Positions 44,263 through 52,642 of a stretch of 64,000 nt of DNA are shown here, one piece after another. Position numbers and translations under genes: made by a program. The stretch covers positions 69,477 to 133,476 of the forward strand of contig JBNKSV010000001.1 of assembly GCA_050297535.1 (NCBI GenBank). The letters run 5' to 3'. The stretch comes from JAAGZL01 sp050297535. GTDB lineage: Bacteria; Pseudomonadota; Gammaproteobacteria; Chromatiales; Chromatiaceae. How positions within the stretch are numbered: position 1 is the first letter of the stretch; each line of letters begins with the position of its first letter. The notes below the pieces were generated by a model, which was not told the origin of the DNA, did not search any database, and was given only the letters and a program-made list of their open reading frames with translations.

Positions 44263-45429
44263 CTACAATCCGGCCGCATCCCTGAGGATGTCCGCCTTAT
44301 CGGTGCGCTCCCAGGTGAAGCTATCTTCATCCCGGCCGAAGTGGCCATAGGATGCGGTCTGCAGATAGATCGGACGCAGCAGGTCCAGCATAGTGATCAG
44401 GCCCTTGGGGCGCAGATCAAAGTGCTCACGCACCAGCTTGACCAGGGCCGCATCCTCTATCTTGCCGGTGCCGAAGGTATCCACGCTGATGGAGGTGGGC
44501 TCGGCCACGCCAATGGCATAGGAGACCTGGATCTCGCAACGTTCCGCCAGACCGGCGGCCACGATGTTCTTGGCTACATAGCGGCTGGCGTAGGCGGCAG
44601 AGCGATCCACCTTGGACGGATCCTTGCCGGAGAAGGCACCGCCACCGTGACGGGCCATGCCGCCGTAGGTGTCGACGATGATCTTGCGTCCGGTTACACC
44701 GCAGTCGCCAACCGGTCCGCCGATTACGAAACGTCCGGTGGGGTTGATGTGAATCTTGTCTGCTGGACATTGCTCCAGCCACTCTGCAGGCAGTATTGGC
44801 TTGATGATCTCCTCCATCACACCTTCGTGCAGATCCTTGGTGGAAACATCGGGATCATGCTGGGTGGAGAGTACCACCGCATTGATGCCTACTGGCTTGT
44901 GGTCTACATAGTGGAACGAAAGCTGGCTCTTGGCGTCCGGGCGCAGCCAGGGCAGGGTGCCAGCCTTGCGTACCTCGGACTGGCGTTGTACCAGCCTATG
45001 GGCGTAGGTTATGGGGGCTGGCATCAGCACATCGGTCTCGTTACAGGCGTATCCGAACATCAACCCCTGGTCGCCCGCGCCCTGTTCGTGGTTATCGCTC
45101 TCGTCCACGCCCATGGCAATGTCAGAAGATTGCTTGCCGATGGCGGAGATCACGGCGCAGGTATTGGCGTCAAAGCCTACGTCGCAGTGGTTGTAGCCGA
45201 TATCATCTACAACCTTGCGTACCAGCTCTTCTGTGTCCACCCAGGCGTTGGTGGTTATCTCACCGGCCAGGACGACCATTCCGGTCTTGACCAGGGTTTC
45301 GCAGGCTACACGGGAACGAGGATCCTCTGCGAGCAGGGCGTCTACAATTGCATCCGAGATCTGGTCCGCAACCTTGTCTGGATGTCCTTCTGATACTGAT
45401 TCGGAGGTAAAAATAAAATCTTTTGGCAT
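44263..45429 (-). CDS. metK: S-adenosylmethionine synthetase
   Basis: A 388-residue MetK with the N-terminal substrate motif GHPDKVADQISDAIVDA near residue 16, GAGDQGLMFGYA near 115, and the loop GGGAFSGKDPSKVDRS near 260. It makes SAM from methionine and ATP, and ahcY lies downstream. The 126 bases between the metK stop and the ahcY ATG hold the SAH riboswitch, so ahcY can be controlled separately from metK. Confidence 0.97.
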   Translation of the reverse strand: MPKDFIFTSESVSEGHPDKVADQISDAIVDALLAEDPRSRVACETLVKTGMVVLAGEITTNAWVDTEELVRKVVDDIGYNHCDVGFDANTCAVISAIGKQSSDIAMGVDESDNHEQGAGDQGLMFGYACNETDVLMPAPITYAHRLVQRQSEVRKAGTLPWLRPDAKSQLSFHYVDHKPVGINAVVLSTQHDPDVSTKDLHEGVMEEIIKPILPAEWLEQCPADKIHINPTGRFVIGGPVGDCGVTGRKIIVDTYGGMARHGGGAFSGKDPSKVDRSAAYASRYVAKNIVAAGLAERCEIQVSYAIGVAEPTSISVDTFGTGKIEDAALVKLVREHFDLRPKGLITMLDLLRPIYLQTASYGHFGRDEDSFTWERTDKADILRDAAGL

Positions 45430-45539
45430 AGTCTTTAGTGATCCATTTAGTGGTTTCGCCGCTATAAACGGCTGCTTCAGGTCGGCGATCTAGGCTGGCC
45501 CACAAAACAAGCGCAAAATTATACTATCCAACTGGATGA

Positions 45540-45553
45540 TTTGCCTAGGCAAA
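45540..45553. promoter_or_regulatory. 14-bp palindrome between divergent metK and thioredoxin-fold genes
   Basis: TTTGCCTAGGCAAA is a perfect 14-bp palindrome roughly mid-way in the 217-base divergent gap. It is flanked on both sides by ATACTAT (45521) and ATAGTAT (about 45579). A TATAAT hexamer reading toward metK lies at 45518-45523. The layout suggests a regulator site shared by the two promoters. No regulator is identified. Confidence 0.45.
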
Positions 45554-45646
45554 CATGCTATCTGCGTAAGGGCAAAGTATAGTATTCGTTATTGAGAAGT
45601 AGCTATGCTTTGAAATATTTAATTAATCAACCGCGAGGACAAAACC

Positions 45647-46201
45647 ATGGTATCGCTTGAGACCCCGGTATGTGAATTTGGTCTGCAGGCCCCGGATTTC
45701 GATCTGCCGGGCGTGGACGGGCGCAACTGGACCCTGGCCGAATGCACCGGTGAGAAGGGCCTGCTGGTGATGTTTATCTGCAATCACTGTCCCTATGTGC
45801 GGTCGATTCGGGATCGCATCGTGCGTGATACCACTGAACTGGCTGGGCTGGGTATCAATAGTGTCGCTATCATGTCCAACGATCCTACCGATTACCCGGA
45901 GGACTCATTCGAGAATATGCGGATGGTGGCAAAGGAATTCGGCTTCAACTTCCCCTACCTGCTGGACGCGAGCCAGGGGGTGGCTAAGGACTATGGTGCG
46001 GTCTGTACCCCGGATTTCTTCGGCTACAATGCCGATCTGAGATTGCAGTATCGCGGTCGTCTGGACGCCTCCAGAAAGGACGCGGCAGCGCCAGATGTGC
46101 GCCGGGATCTATTCGATGCCATGAAGCAAGTTGCATTGACTGGGGCAGGTCCAAAAGAGCAGATACCCAGCATGGGTTGTTCGATAAAGTGGCGTGAATA
46201 G
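45647..46201 (+). CDS. Thioredoxin-fold / AhpC-TSA-like protein
   Basis: A 184-residue cytoplasmic protein of the peroxiredoxin-like thioredoxin group (PRX_like1). The redox motif is CNHCPYV near residue 45, a C-x-x-C site with Asn-His between the cysteines. PDFFGYNADLRLQYRG near 122 and a cis-proline region follow. There is no signal peptide. The substrate is unknown; relatives are annotated as redoxins. It lies 93 bases before the tkt start and could be co-transcribed with the carbon-cycle genes. Confidence 0.85.
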   Translation: MVSLETPVCEFGLQAPDFDLPGVDGRNWTLAECTGEKGLLVMFICNHCPYVRSIRDRIVRDTTELAGLGINSVAIMSNDPTDYPEDSFENMRMVAKEFGFNFPYLLDASQGVAKDYGAVCTPDFFGYNADLRLQYRGRLDASRKDAAAPDVRRDLFDAMKQVALTGAGPKEQIPSMGCSIKWRE

Positions 46202-46294
46202 CGGGATAGCCCTGTTTTCGCTCGGTTGTATTGGTGGCACCTTTGGGTGAAAATATCGCCCTTTGCCGCCAATACTAATTATAGGAACCTAAAG

Positions 46295-48280
46295 ATGCCG
46301 TCACGCAGAGAGCTTGCCAACGCCATCCGTGCCCTGAGCATGGATGCGGTGCAGAGAGCAAATTCCGGTCACCCCGGAGCCCCCATGGGAATGGCCGATA
46401 TCGCCGAAGCCCTGTGGAATGATCATCTGAAACACAATCCAGCCAATCCCGGCTGGTTCGATCGCGACCGTTTCGTGCTCTCGAATGGCCACGGCTCTAT
46501 GTTGATTTACTCCCTGCTGCACCTGAGCGGATATGACCTGAGCATGGAAGACTTGAAAAACTTCCGGCAGTTGCACTCCAAGACCCCTGGTCATCCCGAG
46601 TACGGCTATACCCCTGGTGTCGAGACCACCACCGGTCCCCTGGGGCAGGGTATTACCAACGCCGTGGGCATGGCCCTGGCTGAACAGACCTTGGCGGCTC
46701 AGTTTAATCGCGACGGTCATAACATCGTGGATCATCATACCTACACCTTTCTGGGCGATGGTTGCATGATGGAGGGCATCTCACACGAGGCCTGTTCCCT
46801 GGCCGGGGTACTCAAGCTGGGCAAGCTGATCGCCATCTGGGACGACAACGGCATCTCCATCGACGGCGAACTGGAGGGCTGGTTTGGCGACGATACCCCG
46901 AAACGTTTTGAGGCCTACGGCTGGCACGTAATCCCGAACGTAGACGGACATGACGCTGCGGCCGTGAGTCAGGCCATAGCCGCCGCCAAGGCGGTGACCG
47001 ACAAACCCAGCCTGATCTGCGCCAAGACCACCATCGGCTTCGGTTCCCCCAACAAAGCCGGTAGCCACGACTGTCACGGCGCCCCGTTGGGTGCTGATGA
47101 GGTTGCGGCCACCCGGGAACAGTTGGGCTGGAAATATGAGCCCTTTGTGATTCCTGAGGAGATCTATGCCGGATGGAACGCCAAAGATAAAGGCACTGCC
47201 GTTGAGTACGCATGGAATGATAAATTTTCTGCTTATGCCAAGGAATATCCAGAGCTGGCCGCAGAGTTCACACGTCGTATGTCCGGTGAGTTGCCAGACA
47301 ACTGGGCGGCCGAGGCCGATAAGTTTATTGCCAAGGTGGATGCAGATAAGGCCTCTCCCGCCACCCGCAAGGCCTCCCAGATTGCCCTTAACGGCTATGG
47401 TCCGTTGCTGTCCGATCTGTTCGGCGGTTCCGCCGATCTGACCCCTTCCAATCTCACCTTCTGGTCCGGCTCCAAGGCGGTGAACGCAGGCCACAAAGAT
47501 GGCAACTATCTCTCCTTCGGGGTGCGCGAGTTCGGTATGTCCGCCCTGTGTAATGGCATGGCCCTGCATGGTGGCTTCATCCCATACGACGCCACCTTCC
47601 TGGTGTTTTCCGACTACGCCCGCAACGCCCTGCGCATGTCCGCTTTGATGCGTAAGCGCGTAATACACGTCTACACCCACGACTCCATCGGTCTGGGTGA
47701 GGATGGGCCCACCCATCAGCCGGTGGAGCATGTCTCCAGCCTGCGCTTGATGCCGAACATGCATGTGTGGCGTCCCTGTGACGCGGTGGAGACCGCTGTG
47801 GCATGGCGTCAGGCCATCGAAAAGACAGACGGTCCCACAAGTTTGATCCTATCCCGTCAGGGTCTCCCGCATCAGGTGCGCAGCCCGCAACAGCTGTCTG
47901 ATATTGCCCGCGGTGGTTATGTGCTGTTGGATTGTGCTGGAACGCCGGATGCAATCATCATAGCCACTGGCTCCGAGGTGGCGCTAGCGGTAGAGGTGGC
48001 CAGCAAGCTGGATACAAAGATTCGCGTGGTCTCTATGCCCTGTGTCGAGAGCTTCGAGTCCCAGGATGCGGCCTACAAGCAGTCGGTCCTGCCGGCAGAG
48101 GTGACGGCGCGGGTTGCAGTAGAGGCCGGTGTCAGCGACCTCTGGTACAAGTACGTCGGTTTGAACGGCAAGGTGGTGGGTATGGATCGCTTTGGTGAGT
48201 CTGCCCCGGCCGAGCGGCTGTTTGAAGAATTCGGTTTTACTGCGGACAATCTGGCCGGTGCGGTCAGAGAGGTGTTGTGA
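46295..48280 (+). CDS. tkt: Transketolase
   Basis: A 661-residue transketolase from the ATG at 46295, which follows an AGGAA site; the frame is open further upstream but without the family start. The thiamine-diphosphate motif GDGCMMEGISHEA is near residue 153 and the conserved HDSIGLGEDGPTHQPVEH segment is near 463. It moves two-carbon units in the Calvin-Benson and pentose phosphate pathways. It is the first of the tkt-gap-pgk-fba series, all on the plus strand. Confidence 0.97.
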   Translation: MPSRRELANAIRALSMDAVQRANSGHPGAPMGMADIAEALWNDHLKHNPANPGWFDRDRFVLSNGHGSMLIYSLLHLSGYDLSMEDLKNFRQLHSKTPGHPEYGYTPGVETTTGPLGQGITNAVGMALAEQTLAAQFNRDGHNIVDHHTYTFLGDGCMMEGISHEACSLAGVLKLGKLIAIWDDNGISIDGELEGWFGDDTPKRFEAYGWHVIPNVDGHDAAAVSQAIAAAKAVTDKPSLICAKTTIGFGSPNKAGSHDCHGAPLGADEVAATREQLGWKYEPFVIPEEIYAGWNAKDKGTAVEYAWNDKFSAYAKEYPELAAEFTRRMSGELPDNWAAEADKFIAKVDADKASPATRKASQIALNGYGPLLSDLFGGSADLTPSNLTFWSGSKAVNAGHKDGNYLSFGVREFGMSALCNGMALHGGFIPYDATFLVFSDYARNALRMSALMRKRVIHVYTHDSIGLGEDGPTHQPVEHVSSLRLMPNMHVWRPCDAVETAVAWRQAIEKTDGPTSLILSRQGLPHQVRSPQQLSDIARGGYVLLDCAGTPDAIIIATGSEVALAVEVASKLDTKIRVVSMPCVESFESQDAAYKQSVLPAEVTARVAVEAGVSDLWYKYVGLNGKVVGMDRFGESAPAERLFEEFGFTADNLAGAVREVL

Positions 48281-48317
48281 TTGACGCCGGTCTGTATCTG
48301 CAGTGTGGCATGATCCC

Positions 48318-49313
48318 ATGCCGATAAAGGTCGCGATCAACGGCTATGGCCGGATCGGGCGCAGCATCCTGCGCGCCCTGTATGAATCTGGCCGGGATGA
48401 TATCCAGATCGTCGCCATCAACGATCTGGGAGATCTCGATACCCATGCCCATCTGACCCAGTTTGATACCGCCCATGGTCGTTTCTCCGGTGATGTGGCG
48501 GTGGTTGGCGATTCTCTACTGGTCAATGGTGACCGTATCCGCGCCTTCTGTGAGCCAGATCCAACCAAGCTGCCTTGGGCGGATCTGGGGATAGATCTGG
48601 TACACGAATGCACCGGGGCCTTTACCAGGCGAGATCTGGCGGAGCAGCACCTGCAGGCCGGTGCTGATAAGGTGCTGATATCTGCGCCCGGCAGTCCGGA
48701 TGTGGACGCCACCGTTGTCTATGGTGTGAACCACCAGGATCTTAAAGACGGGGATCGTATCGTCTCCAATGCCTCCTGTTCCACCAACTGTCTGGCCGCC
48801 ATGTTGCAGCCCTTGTGTGCAGAACTGGGGTTCGAGAATGGCATGATGACCTCGGTGCACGCCTTTACCAATGAGCAGGTGTTGACAGATGCCCATAGAA
48901 AGAATCTGCGTTACGCACGTGCGGCCGCAGGTTCCATAGTACCTAACGGTACCAGCGCCCCGGTGGTTATCGGTCGGGTCATGCCGCAACTGGAAGGCAG
49001 GCTCAGCGGTTTTACCATGCGCGTGCCCACTATAAATGTATCCGTCATAGATCTGACCTTTACCGCTTCCAGGGACACCTCAGTGGAAGAGGTGAACTCG
49101 ATAATGCGTCGGGCGGCCGATGGCCGGATCTTGAGCTATAATTCAATCCCATTGGTTTCCGTTGATTTTAACCACAACCCCAGCTCAGCATGCTTTGATG
49201 CCACCCTGACCCAGGTGCATGACCGACTGGTGAAGGCCTGCGCCTGGTATGACAACGAATGGGGGTTCGCCAACCGAATGCTGGATGTGACGGCCGAGCT
49301 GTATAAGTCCTAG
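48318..49313 (+). CDS. gap: Glyceraldehyde-3-phosphate dehydrogenase
   Basis: A 331-residue GAPDH. The NAD-binding start is INGYGRIGRS, with AINDLGD where NAD enzymes carry Asp32. The catalytic cysteine is in SNASCSTNCLA near 151, and the end has WYDNEWGFANRM. The ATG at 48318 gives the family N-terminus; 5 further upstream codons opening with GTG are unlikely. It works in both glycolysis and the Calvin cycle. The gap from tkt is 37 bases. Confidence 0.95.
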   Translation: MPIKVAINGYGRIGRSILRALYESGRDDIQIVAINDLGDLDTHAHLTQFDTAHGRFSGDVAVVGDSLLVNGDRIRAFCEPDPTKLPWADLGIDLVHECTGAFTRRDLAEQHLQAGADKVLISAPGSPDVDATVVYGVNHQDLKDGDRIVSNASCSTNCLAAMLQPLCAELGFENGMMTSVHAFTNEQVLTDAHRKNLRYARAAAGSIVPNGTSAPVVIGRVMPQLEGRLSGFTMRVPTINVSVIDLTFTASRDTSVEEVNSIMRRAADGRILSYNSIPLVSVDFNHNPSSACFDATLTQVHDRLVKACAWYDNEWGFANRMLDVTAELYKS

Positions 49314-49370
49314 ACGCCACTTGACCGAAGGCCAAGGATGTTTTTTTTAACAACAAACAGGTGTTGCTAA

Positions 49371-50549
49371 ATGTCTGTACTAAAGATGACCGATCTGGAT
49401 CTTGCCGGGAAAAGGCTGCTGATCCGTCAGGATCTCAACGTGCCGGTCAAGGATGGCAAGGTCGCGAGCGATAAGCGTATCCTGGCGTCTATCCCCACTA
49501 TCGAACATGCCATGCAGGCAGGGGCCAGGGTAATGTTGATGTCGCACCTGGGGCGTCCTACCGAAGGGGAGCATGCTGAGGAATTCTCCATGCTGCCGGT
49601 GGCGCAGTATCTGTCAAAGGCCTTGGGTAAAGATGTAAGACTGATTAAGGATTATCTGGATATAGCTCCGCAACTGGAAGATGGCGAGGTGGTGCTGCTG
49701 GAAAACTGTCGCTTTAATCCTGGGGAAAAAAAGAACGTCGAGGAGTTGGCCAGGAAATATGCCGCCCTCTGTGAGATCTATGTGATGGACGCCTTCGGCA
49801 CCGCTCATCGCGCCCAGGCCTCAACCTATGGCGCCGGGATGTTTGCACCGGTGGCATGCGCTGGTCCCTTGTTGGCTGGTGAGCTGGAGGCGTTGGCCAA
49901 GGCCCTGAATAATCCGGCCCGGCCCATGGCCGCCATTGTGGGTGGTTCCAAGGTATCGACCAAACTCACGGTATTGGATTCTCTATCCCAGATAGTGGAT
50001 CAGCTTATTCCAGGCGGTGGTATCGCCAACACCTTTATCGCTGCGGCTGGTTACAACGTGGGTAAGTCGCTTTGCGAACATGATCTGATTTCAGAGGCCA
50101 AGCGCCTAATGGATGATGCCCTGGCCAAAGGCGGAGAGATCCCAATCCCCTCTGATGTAGTGGTAGCCAAGGAGTTTTCCGAGACTGCGGTGGCTGAGGT
50201 CAAGTGCGTTGATTGTATAGCCGATGATGACATAATCCTGGATATCGGTCCTGCCACTGCGGCCCGTTTCGCGGATATGATGTATGCAGCAGGGACCATC
50301 GTCTGGAACGGGCCGGTCGGCGTGTTTGAGTTCGATCAGTTCGGTGATGGCACCAGGGTCTTGGGTGAAGCGATCGCCAACTCCAAGGCTTTTTCTATTG
50401 CCGGTGGCGGTGACACCCTGGCGGCGGTGGATAAATACGATATAGCCGATAAGATATCATATATATCCACCGGTGGTGGGGCGTTCCTGGAGTTTCTTGA
50501 GGGTAAGAAGCTGCCAGCAGTTGAGATGTTGGAGAGAAAAAACGGCTAA
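49371..50549 (+). CDS. pgk: Phosphoglycerate kinase
   Basis: A 392-residue PGK with the substrate region RQDLNVPVKDGKV near residue 19, LMSHLGRPTEG near 56, NCRFNPGEKKN near 113, and the hinge and nucleotide end SIAGGGDTLAAVDKY near 343. It interconverts 1,3-bisphosphoglycerate and 3-phosphoglycerate. No pyruvate kinase gene lies between pgk and fba, unlike some gammaproteobacterial autotrophs. Confidence 0.97.
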   Translation: MSVLKMTDLDLAGKRLLIRQDLNVPVKDGKVASDKRILASIPTIEHAMQAGARVMLMSHLGRPTEGEHAEEFSMLPVAQYLSKALGKDVRLIKDYLDIAPQLEDGEVVLLENCRFNPGEKKNVEELARKYAALCEIYVMDAFGTAHRAQASTYGAGMFAPVACAGPLLAGELEALAKALNNPARPMAAIVGGSKVSTKLTVLDSLSQIVDQLIPGGGIANTFIAAAGYNVGKSLCEHDLISEAKRLMDDALAKGGEIPIPSDVVVAKEFSETAVAEVKCVDCIADDDIILDIGPATAARFADMMYAAGTIVWNGPVGVFEFDQFGDGTRVLGEAIANSKAFSIAGGGDTLAAVDKYDIADKISYISTGGGAFLEFLEGKKLPAVEMLERKNG

Positions 50550-50559
50550 TTATTAGCCA
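50545..50559 (+). terminator. Small hairpin at the pgk stop
   Basis: GGCTAA-TTA-TTAGCC overlaps the pgk stop codon and is followed by ATGGTTTTA. With six pairs and a weak U tract it could slow transcription before fba, but it may be chance. Confidence 0.25.
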
Positions 50560-50637
50560 TGGTTTTACTGAAGCGCCTATGTAACATTCATCTAGCAGTA
50601 TATGCTTATTAGACTCGGATCACTTAGGGAGTAATTC

Positions 50638-51597
50638 ATGATCGTAACAACCGACCTTCTTTTTGAACACGCCTATGGCAAGTATGCCGTTGGCGCATAC
50701 AACATAAATAACGCCGAGCAGATTATGGGGTTGTTCCGTGGGAATATGGATAGCAAGGCGCCTTTTATCGTGCAACTCTCCAAGGGCGCCAGGTCATATA
50801 CCGACAAGCGTTTGTTGGAGGCCATGATCCGGGCCGCCGATGAGATATTCCCAGATTCCATATTCGCCGTACATCTGGACCACGGTGATGAGCAGACCTG
50901 TTACGAGTGTATCAATAGCGGTTTCTACAGCTCGGTGATGATAGATGCCAGCGCTGAAGAGTTCGAAGAGAATATCGCCATCACTAAACGGGTTGTGGAT
51001 GCGGCCCACGCCAAGGGCATAGTGGTGGAAGCCGAACTCGGCAAACTGGGCGGGGTGGAAGAGCATGTCTCTGTAGACGAGGCAGACGCCAAGCTTACCG
51101 ATCCCAAGCAGGTCGAGGAGTTTGTAACCAGAACCGGTTGTGACAGTCTGGCCTGTGCCATCGGCACCAGTCACGGCGCCTACAAATTCACTGGCAGCCA
51201 GGGGCTGCATTTCGATGTCATCGAAGAGATCGCTAAACTGCTGCCGCGTTTCCCACTGGTAATGCATGGTTCCAGTTCGGTACCGCAGGACGAGGTGCAA
51301 CGTATCAATGCTGCAGGTGGCAATCTGGCCGGTGCCAAGGGCGTGGATGAGGCGCAGATATCCAAGGCCAGTAAGATGGGCGTCACCAAGGTAAACATTG
51401 ATACCGATGGTCGCTTGGTTTGGTGCCGGGTGCATCGCGAGAGCTTCCAGGAAAAGCCGGAAAATTTCGATCTGCGTGGACCAGGCAAGGTCTTTATGGC
51501 CGAGTATGCCAACTACATCTCCCACAAAAACGACGTCCTGGGTAGTTCCGGTAAACTGGATAGCGTACGGAACTTCATCAAGAGTAAGGTAATCTGA
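50638..51597 (+). CDS. fba: Class II fructose-bisphosphate aldolase
   Basis: A 319-residue class II aldolase with zinc-ligand motif VHLDHGDEQTCYE near residue 79, EAELGKLGGVEEH near 130, GTSHGAYKF near 179, LVMHGSSSVP near 207, and the phosphate-binding KVNIDTDGRL near 251. It is shorter than typical E. coli-type enzymes (358) and closer to the tagatose/ketose-bisphosphate aldolase type, yet its place beside pgk, gap and tkt favours fructose and sedoheptulose bisphosphates of the Calvin cycle. It starts at an ATG preceded by GGGAG. Confidence 0.93.
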   Translation: MIVTTDLLFEHAYGKYAVGAYNINNAEQIMGLFRGNMDSKAPFIVQLSKGARSYTDKRLLEAMIRAADEIFPDSIFAVHLDHGDEQTCYECINSGFYSSVMIDASAEEFEENIAITKRVVDAAHAKGIVVEAELGKLGGVEEHVSVDEADAKLTDPKQVEEFVTRTGCDSLACAIGTSHGAYKFTGSQGLHFDVIEEIAKLLPRFPLVMHGSSSVPQDEVQRINAAGGNLAGAKGVDEAQISKASKMGVTKVNIDTDGRLVWCRVHRESFQEKPENFDLRGPGKVFMAEYANYISHKNDVLGSSGKLDSVRNFIKSKVI

Positions 51598-51620
51598 TAT
51601 TACCTTGCTACCATAACTGC

Positions 51621-51647
51621 TGCCGCCGGTTCTTGATCGGCGGTAGT
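51621..51647 (+). terminator. Hairpin downstream of fba
   Basis: CTGCCGCC at 51621-51628 pairs with GGCGGTAG at 51640-51647 (one G-U pair), 24 bases after the fba stop, followed by TGCACTTTCCTT. The U tract is poor, so it is a possible terminator for the carbon-cycle operon. Confidence 0.4.
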
Positions 51648-51804
51648 GCACTTTCCTTGTAAATATAAATATTTGCATACTGTGAACAGGTCCTGAAAAA
51701 ACCCTGTCTTAGAGCCTTGTTGTGTATAGCGCTCTACATAAAATAGTGATAAAAAAATGCCAATCATCAGAGTGCGTGAATAAATTGCAGTCAGAGGGGC
51801 GGTT

Positions 51805-52224
51805 ATGGATGCCAAGTACAAGATTGTTTTTCGCGGTGAATTTAAAGATTGGGTAGAGCGGGAAGAGTTTATTGATGCCATTAGCCGACACCTTAAGGTA
51901 GGTAAAGAAAAGGCGGCGGCATTGCTAGAAGTTGATCGTAAGATCACCCTGAAAAAGAACCTTACCGAGTTGGAAGCAGATCGTCATGCGGCCGCATTTG
52001 AAAAGATGGGGATGCGGGTCGTAAAGAAACTTATGATGAAGCCGTTTGTAGGCCCACGTATAGAACGTGTGTCTGGTAGGGTGGTTCCTGGTGATGGCCC
52101 GTCTAAGTTGGTTAAAGAGGATGACGATCCTGAGGGTAATGGGGCCGTTGCCGCCAGTCAGGGAAAGGGTGGACTGTCCGGTCTGGCAAGCGGTATCAAG
52201 TCGCTGGTGAACAAGGTTGGTTGA
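51805..52224 (+). CDS. Small uncharacterised protein with an L7/L12-like N-terminal domain
   Basis: A 139-residue cytoplasmic protein. Residues 1-75 (KYKIVFRGEFKDWVE ... ALLEVDRKITLKKNL ... AAFEKMGMRV) match a small alpha/beta domain, usually starting Y-x-V-x-FRGE, that recurs at the N-terminus of many gammaproteobacterial proteins and is often fused to membrane or zinc-ribbon domains. The C-terminal part is a flexible, glycine-rich tail ending GLASGIKSLVNKVG, which could form a short amphipathic helix. Function unknown. It is a single-gene unit closed by a clear terminator. Confidence 0.75.
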   Translation: MDAKYKIVFRGEFKDWVEREEFIDAISRHLKVGKEKAAALLEVDRKITLKKNLTELEADRHAAAFEKMGMRVVKKLMMKPFVGPRIERVSGRVVPGDGPSKLVKEDDDPEGNGAVAASQGKGGLSGLASGIKSLVNKVG

Positions 52225-52260
52225 TACCTGGGAATAGTTGAAACCAGATTGCGTGTATTA

Positions 52261-52289
52261 AACGGCCCGTAATACCCGGGCCGTTTTTC
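52261..52289 (+). terminator. Rho-independent terminator
   Basis: AACGGCCCG (52261-52269) pairs with CGGGCCGTT (52277-52285) around a 7-base loop, followed by TTTTTC. It closes the gene at 51805 and, since the opposite strand also reads TTTAA after the stem, may act for the convergent DUF2892 gene too. Confidence 0.88.
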
Positions 52290-52303
52290 TGGGCTGGGTC
52301 TCT

Positions 52304-52510
52304 TTATTCGAAGACCGTTCCGGTCTTAATCCCCATCATCTTCAAGATCATTGGTACAGGGCAAAACTTGGTGAAGGTGGCCTGAAATACCATAAAGCCT
52401 ACGAAGGCGGTTACGTACAGGAAGTACACATTATTGCTTGTAAGGTAACCAAATACGGTGCCCATGATAAGGATGCCTACAATGGCAAAGGTTATACGTT
52501 CTACTGTCAT
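52304..52510 (-). CDS. DUF2892 (YgaP-like) transmembrane protein
   Basis: A 68-residue membrane protein with two hydrophobic helices (about residues 6-24 and 27-46) and a C-terminal FTKFCPVPMILKMMGIK motif. This is the DUF2892 domain found alone or fused to rhodaneses such as YgaP. The conserved Cys-Pro near residue 51 is typical. Role unknown; it is often seen in sulfur-metabolising bacteria. The ATG is preceded by GAGGAG. Confidence 0.85.
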   Translation of the reverse strand: MTVERITFAIVGILIMGTVFGYLTSNNVYFLYVTAFVGFMVFQATFTKFCPVPMILKMMGIKTGTVFE

Positions 52511-52642
52511 AGCGATGAACTCCTCATTCTAAACGCAAGGTGCGACCCGATTGTCGCGTCCAACACTATTTTGCATATATCGCTATGCAGGTCTGGAACA
52601 TTTGTTACAGTCTATCTATGGTGATTGGCTGCGTATGCCGCT

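Noticed and set aside
43957..45393. 478-codon plus-strand frame opposite metK and ahcY
   Set aside because: It lies antisense to two certain genes, lacks any recognisable domain and arises from codon bias of the opposite strand.
46781..47764. 327-codon minus-strand frame opposite tkt
   Set aside because: Antisense shadow of transketolase with no ribosome site and low-complexity composition.
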